Positions 14,060-19,962 of a stretch of DNA of 28,814 nt are shown one piece after another. The notes beneath the pieces are model-generated. The model was not told the origin of the DNA. It made no database searches and saw nothing but the letters and a program-made list of their open reading frames with translations. The translations under genes were made by a program, and so were the position numbers. The stretch is from a virus, in the IMG/VR virus record IMGVR_UViG_3300006637_000020, positions 1 through 28,814 of that record. One strand, given 5' to 3'. Position 1 is the stretch's first letter; each line of letters opens with the position of its first letter.

Positions 14060-15495
14060 CTCATCCCCATCGAGGAAACCTTCACAAGGTCAACGCCCTG
14101 CGCATAGTTCCATGTTGTCGCAGCCGGTATCGTCATCCTTGCCCGCAGGAACCTCCCTGACGAGCGCGTGGGGCAAATACCAGCCGAGTTCTGCGAAGAC
14201 TCTGCAGAGTAGGAAACCGAACCGTGTTGGGTTTCACGCGAACCAATGGAAATCGTGGCTGACGAAGTGTCCACCAATGGGGCAACTTCCTGCACCTGCG
14301 CGCGTCCCGTCTCATTGATCTGGGCTTCTGCCGTGGTCATCACGGCTTCAAGGCTGGACCCGTCGAAGAATGACAACTTGTGCGCCGAGTTGAACGCCCC
14401 GATGGATTGGTTGCCGCCCTGATAGGCTGTGGAGTCGAATGACAGGCTTTGGCTCTCAAGCGTGCCTGAGATGCTGTCCAATCCGACACCAAGGCCGAAG
14501 TGGTTGTAGAGCAACTCAACGTCCTGAACCACGTATGACCAACGCCTTTCGGGCCAGTGCCAGCACAGGATTTTATTGCAGATACCGCCACCACCTGCTG
14601 GATAAGCCACGAAGACAAGCTTCCTGACCGGGTCCACCACCGCGCTGATGCGGTCATAATATGAGGTGTTCACCTCGCTGAAGAACGTCTGGTCTATGCC
14701 GTTTTCACCAATGGGCTGTGACTGCACCCCGTCGAAGTAGAAGAACCCGTCCGCCGACAGGTAGAACACGCCCGACCCGACCGGGACCACGCAATAAGGC
14801 GCAAGCGCACCACGCGCCTGCTCGACCACGTCGAACTGGAATGTGATGGGAGCCGGTACACGCACCATGCGAACGATCTGGCGTTCCATGAATACGTAGC
14901 CGACTTCGCCCCCAACAATGGCCTGGACAATGCCACCGTCAGGAATGTCCTGCTGGTTGGCTTCGTTCGTTCCCGTTGTCCAGGATGTCGAGTTGTTCGA
15001 GGATGACCACTGCACCCTGTTCTGGGCCGACGTGATATTCCCGATCACAACGAATTCCCGCACGACAGCAATGTGCCGCCCTGTCGGTGGCGACCCGGCA
15101 AGGGCAGCGAAATTTGCACCGGCTGACAGAGAAATGGCCTGTGGCGCATCCGCCCCGTTCACGGCAATCGCCGTCGAGCCATACTTCACGAAGCGCCACT
15201 GCGTGTCAGTGGGGCATGCATAGGCCCCGCCAACCAATCGGCTGGCGTCCGTCCATGTGGCAGAGGATAGAAGGTAAAGCTTCGTCGCATCGCCCGCATA
15301 GACGTGGACGGTGCCTGCATTGTCCTTCGTGGCAAAGGCCCCTTGGGCGCGTGCTGTCAGGGCATTGGAATACGGATTCACCGCATACCACGGCATGTAC
15401 CCGTTGGAGCCGGGAATGACGTTCTTCGCGTCCGTGTTTCCGGGATTTCCCAGAGCCGGAAGGTCTGGAAGCCAAGGCCCAAATGGGAGTTTCAT
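14056..15495 (-). CDS. Tail nozzle / P22 gp10-like tail hub protein
   Basis: A 479-residue protein starting three bases after the adaptor stop. The N-terminal LPFGPWLPDLPALGNPGNTDAKNVIPGSNGYMPWY and the repeated beta blocks (VHVYAGDATKLYLLS, WRFVKYGSTAIAVNGADAPQ, REFVVIGNITSAQNRVQWSS, GFFYFDGVQSQPIGENGI, KLVFVAYP, KILCWHWPERRWSYV) match the nozzle/packaged-DNA stabilisation family of short-tailed phages. These proteins form the hexameric end of the short tail and keep DNA inside the head. Position directly after the adaptor agrees. Confidence 0.8.
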   Translation of the reverse strand: MKLPFGPWLPDLPALGNPGNTDAKNVIPGSNGYMPWYAVNPYSNALTARAQGAFATKDNAGTVHVYAGDATKLYLLSSATWTDASRLVGGAYACPTDTQWRFVKYGSTAIAVNGADAPQAISLSAGANFAALAGSPPTGRHIAVVREFVVIGNITSAQNRVQWSSSNNSTSWTTGTNEANQQDIPDGGIVQAIVGGEVGYVFMERQIVRMVRVPAPITFQFDVVEQARGALAPYCVVPVGSGVFYLSADGFFYFDGVQSQPIGENGIDQTFFSEVNTSYYDRISAVVDPVRKLVFVAYPAGGGGICNKILCWHWPERRWSYVVQDVELLYNHFGLGVGLDSISGTLESQSLSFDSTAYQGGNQSIGAFNSAHKLSFFDGSSLEAVMTTAEAQINETGRAQVQEVAPLVDTSSATISIGSRETQHGSVSYSAESSQNSAGICPTRSSGRFLRARMTIPAATTWNYAQGVDLVKVSSMGMR

Positions 15496-15497
15496 GG

Positions 15498-16133
15498 TCA
15501 GAAGTCAGTCGCGGCAACGAGGCCGGATGAGCCACGCAGGGATGAAGCCGACCTCAGTTCCTTCAGTTCGGCACCTTCCGCCTGCGCCATTGCTGCAGCC
15601 CCGTCCACGTCTCGTATGACGTGCGTGTAGAGTTCACGCTTCGCCCGTGAGCGAATGAGGATTTCCCCGTCCGTCATCCAGTTGTTGGTGTCGGTGGTGG
15701 CACTCAGGTCAGACAAGGCCCAATGTCCCGATACGCGAATGGTATAGGTGGCATCGGGGATGGGATAGAGACGGATTTGCTTGTTGTAATAACAGAACCA
15801 TGTGGGCTGCCCCTCATCCGAGGTTCCGTTAGCACTGATGGCCTCAATCTGTTCGTAAGGCACCCTCTGGAGCAGATACTTGTCCGTAGACGTGATGGCA
15901 ATCTGTACGCTGTCGATGGCAAGCAAGTTCGGAATGTCGGCGTTGTCCGACGAGGTGTAGAATTCCTGCGCCGCTACCGTCGAGAACGTGAAGGAGCGCG
16001 ATTCGTTGAACCAGAACCGCTGCTTGTCATAGACCTTGATCGCCGTCTTGATCGCATACTGGATTTGCGTGGTCAGGTCCGTCCTGTTCAACTCGTCCGC
16101 TATCCGGTCCTGCATGACCCCGAATGTCGTCAT
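15498..16133 (-). CDS. Head-tail adaptor protein (short-tailed phage type)
   Basis: A 211-residue protein; a GAGGG site precedes ATG 16133. It reads MTTFGVMQDRIADELNRTDLTTQIQYAIKTAIKVYDKQRFWFNESRSFTFSTV, then PNLLAIDSVQI, QPTWFCYYNKQIRLYPIPDATYTIRVSGHWAL and a charged helical C-terminus. The pattern of an N-terminal helix pair, RFWFNE and RLYPIPD is typical of podovirus adaptor/tail accessory proteins (P22 gp4 or SU10-like role) that join the portal to the nozzle. Its first 107 bases also encode the C-terminus of the small AT-hook-like protein in another frame. Confidence 0.75.
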   Translation of the reverse strand: MTTFGVMQDRIADELNRTDLTTQIQYAIKTAIKVYDKQRFWFNESRSFTFSTVAAQEFYTSSDNADIPNLLAIDSVQIAITSTDKYLLQRVPYEQIEAISANGTSDEGQPTWFCYYNKQIRLYPIPDATYTIRVSGHWALSDLSATTDTNNWMTDGEILIRSRAKRELYTHVIRDVDGAAAMAQAEGAELKELRSASSLRGSSGLVAATDF

Positions 16134-16269
16134 TGACTACCCTCGCTTTATTCTTTGAGCCCTTTGGCCTGCCGCGTTTCACGGGAACCGGGGCCAACTC
16201 GACAACGGGAGAAACCCGTGCCGCTTCCTTCGCCGCCGTCTGTGCGGCCAATGCCTGTCGTCGCCTCAT
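16027..16269 (-). CDS. 80-residue AT-hook-like small protein
   Basis: ATG 16269 overlaps the glycosyltransferase stop (ATGA). The N-terminal half (MRRRQALAAQTAAKEAARVSPVVELAPVPV) is followed by KRGRPKGSKNKARV, an AT-hook-like basic motif around GRPKGSK. From base 16133 the frame overlaps the adaptor gene by 107 bases, and its last 35 residues there look less constrained. The start overlap and the motif support translation; the exact function (DNA contact in the virion or in the cell) is unknown. Confidence 0.5.
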   Translation of the reverse strand: MRRRQALAAQTAAKEAARVSPVVELAPVPVKRGRPKGSKNKARVVNDDIRGHAGPDSGRVEQDGPDHANPVCDQDGDQGL

Positions 16270-16985
16270 AGCTTCATGCTCGGATGGTGCATGCCCGCCA
16301 GCTCCCTGACCCACTCGGCCGCATAGGGCTCGCACTCATATCCAGGCATGAAGGGCATCCCTTCCGTATAATGCACGGCAGACGGGCTTCCCTTAGAGTG
16401 GCTCGGTATCCAGTTCCATGCTTCAGGAAGCGCCCCGATGTGCTTGTCATCAAGCCACTTCAACTGATGCAGTTCCCGCCCATCCCACTCGTTCACTTCG
16501 TTGTGGGTCATCTTGTCGTGGGCCGGATGATTCACGTTGAACAGCATCAGGCTCGACCAGAGTTTCCGGTTGTAGGACTGCTGGATGCAGCCATCCATCT
16601 TCATCCCATCCGCCTTGTAATTGTGCTTCACGACCTGGATGGCCTTGGACGGGTCTCGGAGGTCAAAGAGGTTCTTCACGTCATCAAGGAACAGGAAGTC
16701 GCAATCGACAAAGACTGCCCATTCCGTTTCCGTGAGCCGCGCCAGTTCCGGCACGAGGAACCTTGAATGACTGAACTGCGTCGAGAAAGGACGCCCGTCC
16801 ACTTCGCAGATGTACTGCCCAAGAGCGTCAATCTTCCACGGCCGCTTGAACAGCCCAGAGTTCCTCAAGGGCTTGTGCATCAGCGGAATGACTTCCACCG
16901 GGATGCTCGCACGCTTCAATATGGAATGCTTGCAAACGTCGTAGGCTGTCTGTTCGCGATCGTCGTAGCCGATGTATATCTTCAT
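16266..16985 (-). CDS. GT-A-type glycosyltransferase (GT8-like)
   Basis: The start at 16985 overlaps the methyltransferase stop (ATGA); a longer in-frame reading exists but would be mostly overlap. The 239-residue protein opens with MKIYIGYDDREQTAYDVCKHSI, a nucleotide-sugar-binding first strand. Its metal-binding DxD is in WAVFVDCDFLFLDD (Asp94, Asp96). The later WSSLMLFNVNHPAHDKMT and SKGSPSAVHYTEG match retaining GT-A enzymes. It should move a sugar from a UDP- or GDP-sugar to an unknown acceptor. It works next to a methyltransferase and a TPR-glycosyltransferase, so glycan modification of the virion or host surface is likely. Confidence 0.75.
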   Translation of the reverse strand: MKIYIGYDDREQTAYDVCKHSILKRASIPVEVIPLMHKPLRNSGLFKRPWKIDALGQYICEVDGRPFSTQFSHSRFLVPELARLTETEWAVFVDCDFLFLDDVKNLFDLRDPSKAIQVVKHNYKADGMKMDGCIQQSYNRKLWSSLMLFNVNHPAHDKMTHNEVNEWDGRELHQLKWLDDKHIGALPEAWNWIPSHSKGSPSAVHYTEGMPFMPGYECEPYAAEWVRELAGMHHPSMKL

Positions 16986-17500
16986 TGCACAAGCACTCCG
17001 AAGCCGTCCTTTTCGCGGGTGAACATATGGACGCTGAAAACCCGGCAAAGCCGGTCCAGCCACCAGCTTGACGGCTCTATGATCCGGTGTGCATTCGTGC
17101 CGTCTGCCAAAATCGTTTCGGCAGGTCGTGTCGAGATCGTGAAAATGCCAATCTTCTTCGTCAGACGCCTGATGTCTTGCAAGACGTCGTCAAGGTACTC
17201 AGGCTCAATATGCTCAAGGACATCAATGCAGACCACGAGGTTATGTGGCGGTGGCGACACGTCCAGCCCCGGAATGCCGGGATCGTAGCCCGACACCTCA
17301 ATGCCGTGGGGGGCCAAGGCATCCCTAAGCCTCTGCTTGCCGCATCCGTAGTCGAGAACTTTCTTGAAGCCGTTATCCTTGCAGAACTTCAAGATGGCAG
17401 AAGCATTGGCTTGAGCCGCCCGTCCCCACTCCGGGTTATCCTCGTGTGTCTTGATCTGCAGTTGCTTGTATTCGTCGCTAATCAGGTTGGATTTGCTCAT
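16982..17500 (-). CDS. SAM-dependent methyltransferase (class I)
   Basis: The start at 17500 (MSKSNLISDEYKQLQ) is preferred over longer in-frame starts that run through the paralogue gene; it still overlaps that gene's end by 23 bases. The 172-residue protein has motif I VLDYGCGK (48-55), the acidic strand-2 end GYDPG (Asp73), and CIDVLEHIEPEYLDDVL (91-107), which is motif IV/V of UbiG/COQ5-like small-molecule methyltransferases. Within this sugar-transfer cassette it may methylate a sugar, but a lipid, protein or other small-molecule acceptor is possible. Confidence 0.8.
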   Translation of the reverse strand: MSKSNLISDEYKQLQIKTHEDNPEWGRAAQANASAILKFCKDNGFKKVLDYGCGKQRLRDALAPHGIEVSGYDPGIPGLDVSPPPHNLVVCIDVLEHIEPEYLDDVLQDIRRLTKKIGIFTISTRPAETILADGTNAHRIIEPSSWWLDRLCRVFSVHMFTREKDGFGVLVQ

Positions 17501-17759
17501 AAACATCCTGGATGTAATGCCCGTTGAACTCGCGCAGTCGCCTGTCCATCCGCTTGCCGAGGTCATATGACTCCTCGATCAGCGTCGTGAACTTGGATGC
17601 CAGTTCCGGGTCTTTTGGCTTCAATTCGTCATCCACCATCTTCAGCAACTGCCGCTGAACCTCACAGATGGTGCGCCAGCCACTCTTTGCGGGCTCAAGG
17701 GACTTATCCCTGATGAAGTATTGCAGGGGGCGCTTGTGTGTCTTCATGTGTGCAATCAC
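17478..17759 (-). CDS. Small conserved protein, paralogue B of tandem pair
   Basis: Translation can start at GTG 17759 (GTGA overlap with paralogue A, 93 residues) or at ATG 17747 (89 residues). The product is charged and mostly helical: KRPLQYFIRDKSLEP, GWRTICEVQRQLLKMVDDELKPKD and ESYDLGKRMDRRLRE. It aligns without gaps to its neighbour (17756-18025), with about 50 of 79 positions identical by eye. No known family is recognised. The position between glycosyltransferase and methyltransferase genes suggests it acts in that pathway, perhaps as a small partner protein. Confidence 0.65.
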   Translation of the reverse strand: MIAHMKTHKRPLQYFIRDKSLEPAKSGWRTICEVQRQLLKMVDDELKPKDPELASKFTTLIEESYDLGKRMDRRLREFNGHYIQDVYEQIQPD

Positions 17760-18025
17760 CTGCCTGAGTTCTTGATATAGACCTGTGACATGTAATCGAC
17801 CGAATTCTCCCGCAACTTGGCGTCCATGCGCTTGCCGAGATCATAACACTCCTCGACCAGGTCAGAGAGACGCGCAGCCAGGGCCTCGTCCTTCGGCTTT
17901 ATTTCGTCATCAACGATTTTCAATATGTTGCGGTGAACCTCGCAGATGGTGCGCCAGCCAACCGTTTTAGGCTCCAGCGAGCGACCCCTTATGAAATACT
18001 TAAGGGGGCGCTTCTTGCCGCTCAC
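17756..18025 (-). CDS. Small conserved protein, paralogue A of tandem pair
   Basis: The start is GTG 18025, which overlaps the TPR-glycosyltransferase stop (GTGA); the longer ORF upstream is not needed. The 89-residue product (SGKKRPLKYFIRGRSLEP...GWRTICEVHRNILKIVDDEIKPKDEALAARLSDLVEECYDLGKRMDAKLRE) is helical and charged, with the core Y-F-I-R, SLEP, GWRTICEV, VDDE, KPKD and YDLGKRMD blocks shared with the next gene. No membrane or signal segment is present. Function unknown. Confidence 0.65.
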   Translation of the reverse strand: MSGKKRPLKYFIRGRSLEPKTVGWRTICEVHRNILKIVDDEIKPKDEALAARLSDLVEECYDLGKRMDAKLRENSVDYMSQVYIKNSGR

Positions 18026-19434
18026 GCAGCCCTCGCCTTTGTCATGTCCATCAGCTTGCCGCGTATGGTCTGCAGGACATCGCCCCACTCACCCGGCTTT
18101 TGCTGCACAATCAGTTCATGCTGCGGATACCACGGCATGGGCCTGACCATGTAGCGCCATGCGGACTTGATGGGCGTCATCACAATGGCCTTCTTGTTCA
18201 TTGCCCCCGCGAAATGCACCACGCTGGTGCAGACGGTGACAATGAGGTCAAGGCCCGCAACGCAGCCGAACAGTTCGTTCAGGTCCGCATTCATCGCGTC
18301 ATCGTGTTCGATGCTGCAGCCGAACAGCTTGCGCATCTTGTCAACCTCTTCCCCCGCCTTGGCGGTGTACTGCAGGCTAACCCAATCAATGCCGGGGACG
18401 GTCAGCAATGGCCCCAGGTCCTCCGGGTTGACGGAGCGGTGGGAAACATTCGTCATCTTGGTCCCGCCAGCCCACGACAGGCCAATGCGAAGCCCCGGCT
18501 TCTTGTACTTCCTCACCAGTTCCGGGTCTGCCTTGATGTAGTTGGCGACCTTCGGGAATGACTTGAGGTCGCGCCGGAAGAACTTCGGCAAGGCACCAAT
18601 CGGAACCTTGCAATCCGCGCCCGACTCCTTCGGATCCCATGATATGAACTCCTCCTTGCGCGTGCCATGCACAACGCACTGGGGAAATGCCCTCTTCATG
18701 ATGTCCACCAGACGCGGGTGGCAGTCGATGATCACCGACTTGGAAATCTTCAGAAGGTCAGGAATGCATGAGGCGAAGAGGATTTCATCCCCGACACCTT
18801 GCTCCCCGTATACGATGATGTTCCGCCCCGGCTCGCCATTCCATCGTCCGATGTCGTTGCCGTAATCTCGCGCGGCCCATGTCGTAAGGGCGCGGCCCTT
18901 GTCGTAATTGTCCCACCCGTTCGCGAAGTCACCCATCTCAAGCTGCGCAAAACTGGCATTGAGCGCAAAGTTTGGATTGTCCGGGTCTTGCTCCAGGGCC
19001 TTCAGGGCGTACTTCATAGCCTCTTCCGGCTCGCCTTCGTTGATGTAGCAGCCTGACAGGTTGTGAAGCGTCAACTTGTTGTTCGGCTCCATTTCCAGAG
19101 CCTTCTTCAGTATCTCGCGCGCCTTTTCAATGTGTTGCGCCCGCTTGTAGGCAGCGCCAAGGGCATTCAGGTTGTCCCATGACGGGTCCAACTCATAGGC
19201 CCGCGTGATGAGCGCAATGGCTATGCCGTATTTGCCCAACTCGGCATAGAGCGCGCCGAGATTGGATAAAGTAATCGGTGCATCAGGCTGGTAACTCAAG
19301 ACGTGGTCGTAGCAGAACTCTGCCTTGCGATAGAGTTCGACCCGCTCGCTTCGCAGCAGCGAAAGGTCCTCCATTGCCTTGGCGTGGTATTCGATCCCCT
19401 CTTCCAGAACGTCTTGCAGCTTCCTGAATTGCAT
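18022..19434 (-). CDS. TPR protein with GT9/GT-B-like glycosyltransferase domain
   Basis: The start at 19434 (MQFRKLQDVLEE) is preferred; the longer in-frame reading would run through the preceding gene and the hairpin at 19455. The 470-residue protein has four to five TPR units (about 35-175; for example LSNLGALYAELGKYGIAIALITRAYELDP) and then a GT-B-like domain: IIVYGEQGVGDEILFASCIPDLL (206-228), IDCHPRLVDIMKRAFP, LRIGLSWAGG and LNELFGCVAGLDLIVTVCTSVVHFAGAMNKKAIVMTP. This TPR-plus-GT-B layout is known from glycosyltransferases that act on proteins or surface sugars. It starts the sugar cassette after the capsid genes. Confidence 0.78.
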   Translation of the reverse strand: MQFRKLQDVLEEGIEYHAKAMEDLSLLRSERVELYRKAEFCYDHVLSYQPDAPITLSNLGALYAELGKYGIAIALITRAYELDPSWDNLNALGAAYKRAQHIEKAREILKKALEMEPNNKLTLHNLSGCYINEGEPEEAMKYALKALEQDPDNPNFALNASFAQLEMGDFANGWDNYDKGRALTTWAARDYGNDIGRWNGEPGRNIIVYGEQGVGDEILFASCIPDLLKISKSVIIDCHPRLVDIMKRAFPQCVVHGTRKEEFISWDPKESGADCKVPIGALPKFFRRDLKSFPKVANYIKADPELVRKYKKPGLRIGLSWAGGTKMTNVSHRSVNPEDLGPLLTVPGIDWVSLQYTAKAGEEVDKMRKLFGCSIEHDDAMNADLNELFGCVAGLDLIVTVCTSVVHFAGAMNKKAIVMTPIKSAWRYMVRPMPWYPQHELIVQQKPGEWGDVLQTIRGKLMDMTKARAA

Positions 19435-19454
19435 AAGGCACCGTGGTTGAAGTT

Positions 19455-19480
19455 GGGGGCGAGCGTGATTGCCCGCCCCC
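19455..19480 (-). terminator. Strong GC hairpin between capsid module and sugar cassette
   Basis: In the minus direction GGGGGCGGGC and GCTCGCCCCC form a 10-bp stem (one G-U pair) with a 6-base loop. It starts right after the stop of the gene at 19488 and ends 20 bases before the TPR gene start. No U-run follows, so it is not a standard intrinsic terminator. It may protect the capsid mRNA 3' end or reduce read-through into the sugar genes (inference). Confidence 0.5.
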
Positions 19481-19487
19481 GCAGTCG

Positions 19488-19949
19488 TTACAGTCCAGAT
19501 CGACCCGTGCCGACCACATACGTGATCGAGCCACGGATGATTGCAGTCACGCACGAAGACCCGGAAATGATCTTCGCCGTCAGCATGCGATAACGCGGCT
19601 GCGTATCGTCAGAGAGCGAGCAAGTGGACGGCAATGCGCCCGTCTTGATCGTCCATGCCGCCGTGCCGGTCGAGGACATGCCGCCGCCAGCGACATACAG
19701 GGACGCATCCTGGCCCGTGAGGCCAAGATCCGCCTTGATGTCGGCAGGGCTCCACCCCGCCACCTGAAGGTTCGTGATAACCGCGCCGTGCGGAATACGA
19801 GCCAGCATGATGAGGGCAGATGTCGAAATCGACGTGCCGTTAGCCGTCCATGCGAACGGGACAGTCGTCGATCCGGCATGCACTTCCACCACGTTGCTAT
19901 TCAACCCACCCGTGAGGGCAGGCGAATTGGTCATTGTCCAATCAGCCAT
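19488..19949 (-). CDS. Capsid-associated beta-rich protein, function unknown
   Basis: A 153-residue protein with a very strong AAGGAGGG site before ATG 19949, so it is probably made in quantity like its capsid-gene neighbour. The sequence is rich in Thr, Ser, Gly and Ala with alternating beta-type stretches (STTVPFAWTANGTSISTSALIMLARIPHGAVITNLQVAG, PRYRMLTAKIISGSSCVTAIIRGSITYVVG). Proteins of this size directly after the major capsid gene are often head decoration or completion proteins. The role is inferred from position and expression signals. Confidence 0.6.
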   Translation of the reverse strand: MADWTMTNSPALTGGLNSNVVEVHAGSTTVPFAWTANGTSISTSALIMLARIPHGAVITNLQVAGWSPADIKADLGLTGQDASLYVAGGGMSSTGTAAWTIKTGALPSTCSLSDDTQPRYRMLTAKIISGSSCVTAIIRGSITYVVGTGRSGL

Positions 19950-19962
19950 AGTTCATCCCTCC

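Noticed and set aside
16766-17288. Other plus-strand ORFs opposite the glycosyltransferase/methyltransferase genes
   Set aside because: These are shadow frames with no start signals or domains.
17501-17566. Longer N-terminus of the methyltransferase (MTSASGWTGDC...)
   Set aside because: This extra part is read in the wrong frame of the upstream paralogue gene; MSKSNLISDE is the natural start.
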